DNA of 36,440 nucleotides from Candidatus Nanopelagicales bacterium. Its GTDB lineage: Bacteria; Actinomycetota; Actinomycetes; S36-B12; CAIYMF01. The stretch spans positions 1-36,440 of the forward strand of contig JALOLK010000008.1 in NCBI GenBank assembly GCA_025456015.1, in the 5' to 3' direction. Made by a program: the position numbers and the translations under genes. Every line of letters starts with the position of its first letter. Position 1 is the first letter of the stretch. Below the pieces are notes generated by a model. It was not told the DNA's origin. It searched no databases and saw nothing but the letters and a program-made list of their open reading frames with translations. Below, piece after piece: positions 26,746 through 34,217 of the stretch.

Positions 26746-27782
26746 GCACGACCTCCAGCGACGGCCCCAGCAGCGTCCCGGTGCGGCGGCGGCGTCGGCG
26801 GGGGCCGGCCGACCCGCCCCGCCCGCCCGAGACCGGTCCGTCCGTGCCGCTGTCCGTGATCACCCAGCGGCTGGGGGCGCTGCGGGTGGCCGGCGGGCAC
26901 CTGGACCTCGACACCATCCACGTGACCACGGCGGAGGTCAACCGGCCCGGCCTGCAGCTCACCGGCTACCTCGAGCACTTCGCCCACGACCGGCTGCAGA
27001 TCATCGGCTGGACCGAGACGGCCTACCTGTCGGGGCTGGACCCCCAGGTGCGGGAGCGTCGGCTCGACGACTACTTCGCGCTGGGCTTCCCGGGCCTCGT
27101 GGTGGCCCGCGGCCTGCACGTCATGCCCGACATGGTGCACGCGGCGGATCGCCACGACGTGCCGGTCTTCGCCACCGACGTGCTCACCAGCGAGTTCGCC
27201 AGCGCGTTCACCTGGCAGATGGTGCACGCCCTGGCCCCGCGCACGGTCATCGTGGCCAGCCTGGTCGACGTGTACGGCGAGGGGGTGCTGCTCGTCGGCG
27301 ACCCGGACATCGGCAAGAGCGAGACCGCGCTGGAGCTGGTCCGCCGCGGGCACCGGCTCATCGCCGCGCACCACGTGGAGGTGCGCCGGGTGTCCCAGGT
27401 GCACCTGCGCGGCGGGGCGCCCGAGGGCCAGCGCCATGCGATCGACATCCCCGGCGTCGGCGTGGTCGACGTCGAGGAGCTGTTCGGGATGGGCGCGATC
27501 AAGCCCGATGCCAGGGTGACCCTCGTGGTGTCCCTGGAGGCCCGCGACCCGGCCAAGGAGTACGAGCGGGTGGGCATGGCCGATCGGGCGGCCCCGGTGT
27601 TCGGCGTCGACGTGACCCACGTGACCATCCCGGTGCAGCCGGGGCGCAACCTCGCGGTCATCATCGAGGCTGCCGCGCTCAACCACCGGATGCGCGGCCT
27701 GGGCTACAACGCCGCCCGGGACCTGCTCAGCGGGGGTGCGTCGGGGGCCACCCGGTCGGGCACCGGTCCTTCCCCGGGCTGA
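26742..27782 (+). CDS. HPr kinase/phosphorylase-like paralog lacking catalytic residues
   Basis: The product is 346 residues, GTG start overlapping the phosphatase stop. After a basic, Pro-rich N-terminal extension (residues 1-35) it aligns throughout with the first HprK: NRPGLQLTGYLEHFAHDRLQ, a P-loop GDPDIGKS (186-193) and IPVQPGRNLAVIIEAAALN. However, the catalytic His is Val171 (VIVASLVD), the Asp pair is Ala209-His210 (LIAAHHVEVRR), and the signature Glu is Asp235 in AIDIPGVGVVDV. It should therefore bind nucleotide but not transfer phosphate. It keeps the canonical C-terminal helix, ALNHRMRGLGYNAARDLL (312-329), which the first paralog lacks. The reading frame is clean, so it is not a decaying copy. 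It is probably a regulatory or structural subunit of a mixed oligomer with the first HprK. Confidence 0.85.
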   Translation: MSTTSSDGPSSVPVRRRRRRGPADPPRPPETGPSVPLSVITQRLGALRVAGGHLDLDTIHVTTAEVNRPGLQLTGYLEHFAHDRLQIIGWTETAYLSGLDPQVRERRLDDYFALGFPGLVVARGLHVMPDMVHAADRHDVPVFATDVLTSEFASAFTWQMVHALAPRTVIVASLVDVYGEGVLLVGDPDIGKSETALELVRRGHRLIAAHHVEVRRVSQVHLRGGAPEGQRHAIDIPGVGVVDVEELFGMGAIKPDARVTLVVSLEARDPAKEYERVGMADRAAPVFGVDVTHVTIPVQPGRNLAVIIEAAALNHRMRGLGYNAARDLLSGGASGATRSGTGPSPG

Positions 27783-27832
27783 GGGACGAGTCGGGGGGCC
27801 GCCGGGAGGATGCGGCGCCTCGATGCATATCG

Positions 27833-27838
27833 GACAAT
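27833..27838 (+). promoter_or_regulatory. -10 element GACAAT for the lipoprotein gene (leaderless)
   Basis: GACAAT ends 6 bases before the ATG at 27845, in the 62-base gap after the second HprK gene, with no Shine-Dalgarno. The surrounding GATGCATATCGGACAATCG is AT-rich for this genome. Confidence 0.4.
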
Positions 27839-27844
27839 CGAGAC

Positions 27845-28333
27845 ATGCAACCCCGGACTGGTCGACGTCGGATCCCGCTGGCCGCGGCAGGCGCCGCCGC
27901 TGCCCTCGCCCTGCTCCTCGGTGGCTGCGGGGCGGCCCAGGAGCAGCTCGAGCAGGGCCTCGAGCAGGGGGTCGGCGCCGTGGCGGAGTCCGCGCGGGCC
28001 GAGGCCGAGCGCCTGCTCGACGAGGCGACCTCGACCCTGCCCGACGCCGCGCAGGTGAGCGAGGAGAACCAGGCCGCCTTCGCCGAGCTGCGCGGACAGC
28101 TCGAGGCCGTGGAGGAGCAGGTCACCGCGGTGCTCGCGGCCCCCGAGGACCTCAGCGCCGCCGCGCTCGCGCCGCTGCAGGAGCAGCTCACCCAGCTCGA
28201 GGCCTCGGTGCAGGAGCGGGCGGCCGAGCTGACCGGCGTGTCGGTGGCCGAGCAGGAGGCGTGGGCCGAGCTCGCCCGCTCCGCCGGGCGCGCGGCCGAC
28301 CAGCTCGGCGCCGTGGCGAGCCTGCTCGGCTGA
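27845..28333 (+). CDS. Predicted lipoprotein with coiled-coil domain
   Basis: The product is 162 residues. A lipoprotein signal peptide (MQPRTGRRRIPLAAAGAAAA, then LALLLGGC) places the lipidated Cys at residue 28. The mature part is rich in Glu, Gln and Ala with heptad spacing (EQLEQGLEQGVGAVAESARA, AFAELRGQLEAVEEQVTAV), so a long coiled coil is likely. No recognised domain or enzymatic motif is visible. It should be anchored on the outer face of the membrane. It follows the HprK operon on the same strand but has its own likely promoter, so co-function is not established. Its stop is 13 bases from the convergent hypothetical gene. Confidence 0.82.
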   Translation: MQPRTGRRRIPLAAAGAAAALALLLGGCGAAQEQLEQGLEQGVGAVAESARAEAERLLDEATSTLPDAAQVSEENQAAFAELRGQLEAVEEQVTAVLAAPEDLSAAALAPLQEQLTQLEASVQERAAELTGVSVAEQEAWAELARSAGRAADQLGAVASLLG

Positions 28334-28346
28334 GCCGTCGGCAGCC

Positions 28347-28796
28347 TCAGCCGGCGAGCGGGGCCCGGGCCAGCGCCCCCGGCGTCCCCGGGTCGGGCCA
28401 GGCCCAGCCCGCGGCTGCCACCGCTGCCCGCAGCTCGGCGTCGAACGCCGCCACCGAGCCGTCCAGCCGCGCCAGCGCGGTCCGGTCCAGCACGGGACGC
28501 ACGGCGCCGTCGTCGAGCCGGGCCAGCACCAGGGGCAGGCCCACGCTGCGCACCGCGGCGGCGACCGCCGGCTGGTCGGCCAGCTCGTTGCGGTGCCGCA
28601 GCCGGAACGCCACGCCGAGCCCGGCCACCATCCGGTCCCACGCGGGCTTGCGCCGCACGGGGGAGTGGGTGATGTCGCACAGGGCGCAGTCGGCGAGGCC
28701 GAGCAGGTGGCCCACCACGTAGCGGGCCTCGCCGACCAGGCCGCCGTCGGCGTCGTACACGCCGACCAGGCCGACCACGCGGGGGGCATCCTGCAT
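28347..28796 (-). CDS. Conserved hypothetical protein with CxxCDITH motif
   Basis: The product is 149 residues and I do not recognise a named family. The N-terminal half has VVGLVGVYDADGGLVGEARY and GLADCALCDITHSPVRRK, with Cys37, Cys40, Asp41 and His44 clustered like a metal or redox site. The second half is Ala/Leu-rich with no motif. There is no signal peptide or membrane segment. On the minus strand TACCGT (28804-28809) lies 7 bases before the ATG at 28796, supporting this start and a leaderless message over the slightly longer in-frame starts. It is convergent with the lipoprotein gene and 59 bases downstream of the EVE-like gene, which has its own likely promoter. Confidence 0.7.
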   Translation of the reverse strand: MQDAPRVVGLVGVYDADGGLVGEARYVVGHLLGLADCALCDITHSPVRRKPAWDRMVAGLGVAFRLRHRNELADQPAVAAAVRSVGLPLVLARLDDGAVRPVLDRTALARLDGSVAAFDAELRAAVAAAGWAWPDPGTPGALARAPLAG

Positions 28797-28803
28797 GCCC
28801 CCG

Positions 28804-28809
28804 ACGGTA
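28804..28809 (-). promoter_or_regulatory. -10 element TACCGT for the CxxCDITH gene (leaderless)
   Basis: On the minus strand TACCGT lies 7 bases before the ATG at 28796, matching the spacing of other leaderless genes in the window. Confidence 0.45.
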
Positions 28810-28855
28810 ACCCAGCTGGCGCGGGCCCGCCCGTGCTCGCCCGAGGTGTGCCGGG

Positions 28856-29491
28856 TCAGCGGGCGGGCCCGCCCCACCGATCAGCCAGGCCGTGGACCGC
28901 GCCGAGGACGGCCGCGGCGTCGTCACGCACCTCCTGGCCGACGCGCACGGCGACGTGCTCGGCGGCTCGCTCGGCGGAGCGGACGCCCTCGCCGAGGTCG
29001 TGCACGACGCGGTCGAGCGCGCCGCGGGCCAGGGCGACCCGCCGGCTGGACGGGCTGGCCGAGGGGTGCGGCGCGGCCCAGACCCGGTCGAGCTCGTGGG
29101 CGGCCCGGAACGGCAGGAGCACCGCCGGTGCGTACAGCTCGCCCCACGCGACGCCGGGCACCCGCACGGCGAGCTCCTCGGCGGTGATGGGCTCGTCGAG
29201 GGCCAGCAGGTGGTCCCACGCCACCAGCACGTGCGGGGCCAGCATGCCCGGCCGGTCGGCGTGGAAGGCCGCGTAGGGGGCGGAGCGGACCACCCCTCGG
29301 CCCACCAGGCCGCGGCGGCGGCCCTGCAGCATGAGGTGCACCACGGTGCCGGGGGCCGGCACCGGCTCCCCGTCTACCCGCCACGGCAGGACGGCACTGC
29401 CAGCGGCCTCGAACTGGGCGAGCGCCTGGTCGTAGGGGGGCACCCAGCGCGCGCCGCGGTCCGGGTCCCACCCGAGCACCACCGCGTCCAT
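28856..29491 (-). CDS. Hypothetical protein with EVE/PUA-like N-terminal domain
   Basis: The product is 211 residues. Residues 1-140 resemble the EVE/PUA-like domain that precedes nucleases in some restriction proteins. It has an opening WDPDR with WVPPYDQALAQFEAAG, a strand block VVHLMLQGRRRGLVGRGVVR and SAPYAAF, then AWDHLLALDEPI and a late ELYAPAVLLP before HELDRVW. Such domains bind modified bases in DNA or RNA. The C-terminal 60 residues (RGALDRVVHDLGEGVRSAER onward) are helical and carry no nuclease motif, so any function would be binding only. The resemblance is from pattern recognition and moderate. A GATGAT hexamer (29498-29503) lies 6 bases before the ATG. Alternative: an uncharacterised actinobacterial protein without nucleic-acid role. 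Confidence 0.6.
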   Translation of the reverse strand: MDAVVLGWDPDRGARWVPPYDQALAQFEAAGSAVLPWRVDGEPVPAPGTVVHLMLQGRRRGLVGRGVVRSAPYAAFHADRPGMLAPHVLVAWDHLLALDEPITAEELAVRVPGVAWGELYAPAVLLPFRAAHELDRVWAAPHPSASPSSRRVALARGALDRVVHDLGEGVRSAERAAEHVAVRVGQEVRDDAAAVLGAVHGLADRWGGPAR

Positions 29492-29497
29492 CCCCCG

Positions 29498-29503
29498 ATC
29501 ATC
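29498..29503 (-). promoter_or_regulatory. -10 element GATGAT for the EVE-like gene (leaderless)
   Basis: On the minus strand GATGAT lies 6 bases before the ATG at 29491. The weak consensus makes this tentative. Confidence 0.35.
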
Positions 29504-29581
29504 GCGCGCCTGGCGGGCCCGGAACAGCCCACGCCATGGGCGATTCCGCGATTCGCAGCACCAGGGTGTGAGGCAACTCAC

Positions 29582-29604
29582 GCCGCCGGGGCAGGCCCGG
29601 CGGC
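29582..29604 (-). terminator. Hairpin terminator of the symporter operon
   Basis: GCCGCCGGG (29582-29590) pairs perfectly with CCCGGCGGC (29596-29604) around a 5-base loop. It lies 9 bases past the exonuclease stop on the minus strand. No T run follows. Confidence 0.6.
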
Positions 29605-29613
29605 AGCCGCCAC

Positions 29614-31005
29614 CTACCCTCCGGCGGTGGCGAGCCGGCCGGCCAGGCCGGTGGCCGCCATCGCCTCGCGGGCCTGGCCCAGGGTGCGGATGCCGCGCTC
29701 GTCGAGCAGCGGCAGCATCCGCACGAGCACCTCGGCGGTGGCCAGCGCGTCGCCGAGCGCGGTGTGCCGCCCGATCACCTCGACGCCGAAGCGGGTGCAC
29801 ACCCCGTCGAGGCCGTGCCGGGCGTCCGGGTCGTCGTCGAGCACCGCCGAGAGCAGCATCGTGTCCAGGCTCAGCGGCTCGAGGGTGATCCCGGCCTGCG
29901 CCGCCGGGGGGCCCAGGAAGCCCAGGTCGAACGCGAGGTGGTGCCCGACGAGCACGGAGTCCACCGCCCAGGCGGCGAACTCGGCGAGCACCTGCGGGCC
30001 GCTCGGGGCCTCGCGCACCAGCTCGTCGCTGATGCCGTGGAACCGCGTGGACGACTCGGGGATGTGCACGCCGGGGTTCACCAGGGCGTCGAAGGTGTCG
30101 TCGGCGCGCACCGTGCCGCCATCGACGCGCACCGCACCCAGCGCGATGAGGCGGTCGCCGGCCGCGGCGTGCAGGCCGGTCGTCTCGCAGTCCAGGACCG
30201 TGAAGACGATGTCGCGCAGCGGGGTCGCGAGCCACTCCTCGCGGCTCGGGGAGGGCCGGGAGTGCCGCGAGAGGTCCACCGACAGGCCCACGACCGGGCC
30301 GCTGGGCTCCTCCCCGGGCTCGCCGATCACGAGCACCATGGCTGGCTCGTCCGGGCCGGTGATCCGGGCCAGGCGCATCGGGGTGTCGCGGACCGTCGCC
30401 GAGACCCGCTCGCCGGCGATCGCCCGGGTGAGCAGCGGGGTGAAGTCGTCGGCGTCGAAGACCCCGAAGATGCTGCGGCCGGCGGCCACCGGTGCCCGCC
30501 CGCCGGCCACGAGCAGCTGGCGGGCGGCCGGGTTCACCAGCAGCACGCGGCCGAGGTCGTCGACCACGCCCACGGGGACGTCGAGGCCGGCGAGCACCGC
30601 GAAGAGCGCGTCGCGCTCCCGGGTGAGCTCGGCGTGCGCGGCTGCGAGCTGGTCGATGAGGCGCTGCTCGGCGCCGGCGTGGCGCTCGGCCAGCACGTTC
30701 ACGGCCCGCTCCACGGCCGTGGCGCCGGCCAGGCGGTGGGCGGCGTTCGCGTTGGCGATGATGAGGATGTCGCCGGCCTGCCGGACATCGTGGCGCTGCT
30801 CCGAGCGCCAGGTGCTCCAGGCGACCCAGCCGATGCCGGTCACGAGCACGACCAGGCCCAGGGCCAGCACCACCCATTCGGTGCCCAGCGACTCGAGCAG
30901 GGTGCGCCGGGACCGCTCGGGCAGGTCGGCCAGCACGACCGCCACGGTGAGCGCCGGCACCAGCGTCGCGATCGCGATGAGCATGACGACGCGCCACCGG
31001 GTCAT
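29614..31005 (-). CDS. Membrane-anchored PAS-DEDDh 3'-5' exonuclease (DnaQ/PolC-epsilon-like)
   Basis: The product is 463 residues. Two membrane helices (about 6-27 and 44-64) enclose a short outer loop. A coiled-coil linker (97-135) leads to a PAS-like region (135-235; VPVGVVDDLGRVLLVNPAAR). Then comes a DEDDh exonuclease with Asp272 and Glu274 (LDCETTGL), Asp360 (HHLAFDLGF), His414 and Asp419 (RHTALGDA). All five catalytic residues are present. The nuclease should face the cytosol. An AGGAGGT ribosome-binding site lies 8 bases before the ATG. Genes for DUF294 and epsilon-like exonucleases recur beside acetate-type symporters, but their joint role is unsettled. This copy adds a sensor-like membrane and PAS module, so nuclease activity may respond to a signal. 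The substrate could be RNA, DNA or a nucleotide second messenger. Confidence 0.87.
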   Translation of the reverse strand: MTRWRVVMLIAIATLVPALTVAVVLADLPERSRRTLLESLGTEWVVLALGLVVLVTGIGWVAWSTWRSEQRHDVRQAGDILIIANANAAHRLAGATAVERAVNVLAERHAGAEQRLIDQLAAAHAELTRERDALFAVLAGLDVPVGVVDDLGRVLLVNPAARQLLVAGGRAPVAAGRSIFGVFDADDFTPLLTRAIAGERVSATVRDTPMRLARITGPDEPAMVLVIGEPGEEPSGPVVGLSVDLSRHSRPSPSREEWLATPLRDIVFTVLDCETTGLHAAAGDRLIALGAVRVDGGTVRADDTFDALVNPGVHIPESSTRFHGISDELVREAPSGPQVLAEFAAWAVDSVLVGHHLAFDLGFLGPPAAQAGITLEPLSLDTMLLSAVLDDDPDARHGLDGVCTRFGVEVIGRHTALGDALATAEVLVRMLPLLDERGIRTLGQAREAMAATGLAGRLATAGG

Positions 31006-31057
31006 CGCGCACCTCCTGGTCGGGCGGCGGGTCGGGTGCTCCCCGCCCGGGTCCCGC

Positions 31058-32038
31058 TCATCGGGACAGGTCCGTCCGGAACGCCACCGTGGTGGCGGTC
31101 TGCGCGGCACGGACGGCGCGGAAGGCGTCGCGCAGCCCGGCCTGGTCGGCCTCGTCGAGCTCGGCGACGGGCACCCGGTCGCAGACCGGCAGGCCGGCGG
31201 CGACCTGGGCCAGCTGGGTGGCCAGGCGCAGGCGGCTCATGAGGGTGAAGGCGGCGACGAGCCGGTCCGTGAGCTCCGCGGAGAGCATCCCGGCCGCGGC
31301 GGCGGCGTGCAGCCGGTGCGGGGTGGCCACGGCGGCCGACCGCGCCCGCAGCCCGTAGAGCCGGGCCAGCAGCACGATCGGGGCCAGGCCGGTGCGCTTG
31401 ACGTCGACCTCGCCGTGCGGCAGCCGGCCGAAGACCAGCCGCGGCGGTGGGAAGCCGTTGGCCGCCAGCGCCAGGCCGTGCATGAGCCGGGGCGAGTCGG
31501 CCCCGGCGAGCTGCACCTGGGTCGCGGGGGCCACGTCGAGGGTGCCGACCAGGGGGCGCAGGTCGAGGAACACGTCGGTCTCGAGGACCGCCTCGGGCGT
31601 GGGTGCCTCGATGCGGGCCCGGGCCTGGTCGAGGTAGTCCTCCAGGCCCAGGGACCACCGGTCGGCCATGTAGCCGCCGTCGCAGCGGCGCATCCCGAAG
31701 GCCTCGAGCCCGTCGATGACGGCGGCAGCCAGGTCTCGGGCGTACCCGGAGCCGGCCGCCCGCGGCTCCTCCCAGAGCAGGGCGTGGTCCTGGTCACTGG
31801 CGCAGTGCAGCTCCCCGCGGGCGTGCGAGCCCAGGGCGACCCACGCGAAGCGGCTGGGCGGCGGGCCGTTCTGGTGCACGAACCCGTCGACGAGGTCGCG
31901 CGTGCGCTCGTCGGCGGCCCGGGCCAGGGCCCCGATCCCGTCCTCGGCCTCGGGCGCGCGCAGGTCGAGCCGGTGGGCCAGCTCGACGAGCTCGGTGGGT
32001 TCCGGGGACGTCCCCGGGCCCTCGGACGGCAGGCTCAT
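31058..32038 (-). CDS. DUF294 nucleotidyltransferase-like protein
   Basis: The product is 326 residues. The N-terminal nucleotidyltransferase-like domain has WVALGSHARGELHCASDQDH (residues about 66-85), the GS...RGE...SDxD pattern of the family. The C-terminal substrate-binding domain (DUF294_C) includes LDLRPLVGTL and RTGLAPIVLLARLYGL. Most relatives begin with cyclic-nucleotide-binding and CBS domains; those are absent here, so this is a short form that cannot sense nucleotides itself. By analogy with GlnD/GlnE-type enzymes it may attach or remove a nucleotide on a partner protein. Its ATG overlaps the symporter stop (ATGA at 32038-32035), so it is translationally coupled to the transporter and perhaps modifies it or a companion. 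Confidence 0.85.
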   Translation of the reverse strand: MSLPSEGPGTSPEPTELVELAHRLDLRAPEAEDGIGALARAADERTRDLVDGFVHQNGPPPSRFAWVALGSHARGELHCASDQDHALLWEEPRAAGSGYARDLAAAVIDGLEAFGMRRCDGGYMADRWSLGLEDYLDQARARIEAPTPEAVLETDVFLDLRPLVGTLDVAPATQVQLAGADSPRLMHGLALAANGFPPPRLVFGRLPHGEVDVKRTGLAPIVLLARLYGLRARSAAVATPHRLHAAAAAGMLSAELTDRLVAAFTLMSRLRLATQLAQVAAGLPVCDRVPVAELDEADQAGLRDAFRAVRAAQTATTVAFRTDLSR

Positions 32039-33789
32039 CGCGACCCCCTCGCGGTCCAGGTCTGGTGCAGCTGGGCGGACTCCGGGGTGTGCAGCCGCAC
32101 CATGATCCGGCTCACCCCCGGGTGCAGGCGGTGCTGGGTGGCCCGGGAGACCAGCACCATCGTGAGCAGGGCGGTGGGCATGGCCCAGGCCGCGGGCTGG
32201 CTCAGCAGCGCGTCGGGCCAGCCGCCCAGGTCGGTCAGCAGGGTGGACGCGGCGATGGCCCCGACCGCCAGGCCGCCCCCGACGACCAGGCCGGCCGCCG
32301 CCCCCAGGTCGGTGAGCCGCGGCCACCAGATGCCGAGCAGCAGCAGCGGGCAGAACGTCGAGGCTGCCACCGTGAACGCCAGGGCGACGGCCTGCGCCAG
32401 CGGGAGGCTGGCAGCGAGCAGGCCCAGCACGAGCGGCACCAGCACCGCGACGACCGCGGCCCAGCGGAACGACCGGATGGGGTCGGGCACCACCCGGCCG
32501 ACCAGGTCCTGGGAGAGCACGCCGGCCACCGTGACGGTCAGCCCCGTGGCCGTGGCCAGGAAGGCCGCGGCCGCGCCGGCGCACACCAGGGCCGTGACGA
32601 GCTGGCCGGGCAGGCCCTCGCCGAGCAGGGCCCCGGGCAGCAGCAGGACGACGGCGTCGGTGCGACCGGTCATGAGCAGCTCGGGCACGTAGAGCCGGCC
32701 GAGCATCCCGTGCACCGAGGGCACCAGGTAGAACAGCCCGACCAGGGCGATCACGATGAGGGCCGTGCGCCGGGCCTGGCGGCCGTCGGGGTTGGTGTAG
32801 AAGCGCACGAGCACGTGCGGCAGGCCCATCGTGCCCAGGAACAGGGCCAGCATGAGCGCGTAGGTGCGGTACAGCGGGTGCTCGGTGCCCTCGAGCGGCC
32901 GGGCCCACGCCTCCCCGGTCCGCGCGGGGATGCCCTCCAGGTGCGGGACGTCCGCGCCGGCGGGGAACGTGAGCTCGGTGCCCGCGTCGATGGCGACGGT
33001 CCCGGCCGGGAGCATCGCCGCGCCGGAGACGGCCTCGCCGTCGATGGTGCCGTTGGCCCGCACCGCGGTGGCCCGGTCGACCACGACGCGCACGTCGGCC
33101 TCGACCGCGACCGTGGTCTCGGCGCGGAAGGTGGGCACGCTGTCGGTCAGCGCGCTGGGCCGGCCGTCCAGCTGCCAGGCCGCGAGCAGGAGCAGCCCGG
33201 GCACCAGCATCGCCACGAGCTTGAGCCAGTACTGGAAGCCCTGCACCATCGTGACGCTGCGCATGCCGCCCCCGACGAGCACGACCAGCACGATGGCCGC
33301 GACGAGCACGCCGCCGACCCAGACGGGGGTGCCGAGCAGGATCTCCAGGGCCAGGCCCGCGCCCTGCAGCTGGGGCACCACGTAGAGCCACCCGATCACG
33401 ACGACGAGCACGCTGGCGGCCAGGCGCACCGTCGAGGAGCGCAGCCGGGCCTCGCAGAAGTCGGGCAGGGTGTAGGCCCCCGAGCGGCGCAGCGGCGCAG
33501 CGACCAGCGCGAGCAGCAGGACGTACCCGACGGCGTACCCGACGGGGAACCAGACAGCGTCGGCGCCGCCCACCATGATGAGCCCGGCCACGCCGAGGAA
33601 CGAGGCAGCCGAGAGGTACTCCCCGGAGATGGCCGAGGCGTTCCACCACGCCGGCACCGACCGCGCCGCGACGTAGAAGTCCCCGGTCGTGCGGGCCACC
33701 CGGGAGCTGTAGGCCGCCAGCACGATCGTGATCACCACGGTGAGCGTCAGGCCCAGCACGGCCATCTGCTCGCCGAAGCCGCTGCTCAC
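32035..33789 (-). CDS. Sodium:solute symporter, cation/acetate (ActP/MctP-like) type
   Basis: The product is 584 residues with about 13 membrane segments. SSS-family landmarks are FYVAARSVPAWWNASAISGE, YLSAASFLGVAGLI, VGYAVGYVLLLALVAAPLRR and GMRSVTMVQGFQYWLKL, and later TMGLPHVLVRFYTNPDGRQA, all typical of ActP-like carriers. It should import acetate, pyruvate or another short carboxylate with Na+ or H+. A polar insertion of about 85 residues (near 206-290, rich in Val, Thr and Asp) lies between helices and probably forms an outer domain. The GTG start overlaps the upstream small-subunit stop (GTGA at 33789-33786). It is co-transcribed with the LytS/LytTR pair upstream, which probably controls it, and with DUF294 and exonuclease genes downstream. 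The substrate is inferred from the subfamily. Confidence 0.88.
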   Translation of the reverse strand: MSSGFGEQMAVLGLTLTVVITIVLAAYSSRVARTTGDFYVAARSVPAWWNASAISGEYLSAASFLGVAGLIMVGGADAVWFPVGYAVGYVLLLALVAAPLRRSGAYTLPDFCEARLRSSTVRLAASVLVVVIGWLYVVPQLQGAGLALEILLGTPVWVGGVLVAAIVLVVLVGGGMRSVTMVQGFQYWLKLVAMLVPGLLLLAAWQLDGRPSALTDSVPTFRAETTVAVEADVRVVVDRATAVRANGTIDGEAVSGAAMLPAGTVAIDAGTELTFPAGADVPHLEGIPARTGEAWARPLEGTEHPLYRTYALMLALFLGTMGLPHVLVRFYTNPDGRQARRTALIVIALVGLFYLVPSVHGMLGRLYVPELLMTGRTDAVVLLLPGALLGEGLPGQLVTALVCAGAAAAFLATATGLTVTVAGVLSQDLVGRVVPDPIRSFRWAAVVAVLVPLVLGLLAASLPLAQAVALAFTVAASTFCPLLLLGIWWPRLTDLGAAAGLVVGGGLAVGAIAASTLLTDLGGWPDALLSQPAAWAMPTALLTMVLVSRATQHRLHPGVSRIMVRLHTPESAQLHQTWTARGSR

Positions 33790-34217
33790 CGGCCCTCCAC
33801 CAGCTCGGTGAAGCGGGCCTCGTTGCGCTCGGCCTGGCGGACGTGCCACCAGCCCACCGCGAGGATCGCCGGGTAGACCAGGAAGCCCAGGAGCAGCCAC
33901 CACAGCGGCAGCGGACCCGCCTGGAGCGCGCCCACGCCGGGCACCAGGCCGAAGAGCAGCGGCAGCGCGGCCAGCGGGACGACCACGAGCGCGACGGTCG
34001 CCAGGCCCAGGCGCAGCTGCGTGCGGATCAGCGCCTGCAGGAACACCCGGCCCACCCGGGTCTCCTGGTCGATGTCCTCGGCCACGGTCCGGTGCGGTCG
34101 ACGGACCTCGCGTCGAGGGGCCGTGATCACCTCGCGCCGGGGCAGGTGCTCCCGTCGGGCGGCGGCCTGCTCGCGCCGCGTGGGGCCCTGGTCGCGCCGG
34201 CGCGACTCGCGGCTCAC
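33786..34217 (-). CDS. Small membrane protein, DUF485-like symporter partner
   Basis: The product is 143 residues. The first 60 are strongly basic and disordered (VSRESRRRDQGPTRREQAAA and more Arg). Two membrane helices follow (about 75-98, LGLATVALVVVPLAALPLLF; and 105-125, LPLWWLLLGFLVYPAILAVG), then a short tail WHVRQAERNEARFTELVE. The two-helix core and position directly before the symporter match YjcH/DUF485 proteins, the usual companions of ActP. It may stabilise or regulate the carrier. The Arg-rich N-terminus is longer than in YjcH. The GTG at 34217 overlaps the regulator stop, and its own stop overlaps the symporter GTG. Confidence 0.8.
   Translation of the reverse strand: MSRESRRRDQGPTRREQAAARREHLPRREVITAPRREVRRPHRTVAEDIDQETRVGRVFLQALIRTQLRLGLATVALVVVPLAALPLLFGLVPGVGALQAGPLPLWWLLLGFLVYPAILAVGWWHVRQAERNEARFTELVEGR

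Noticed and set aside
26742-27782. Second HprK as a decaying pseudogene
   Set aside because: The frame is intact, codon usage matches neighbours, and the P-loop, PGRN and C-terminal helix are preserved. The changes are confined to catalytic positions.
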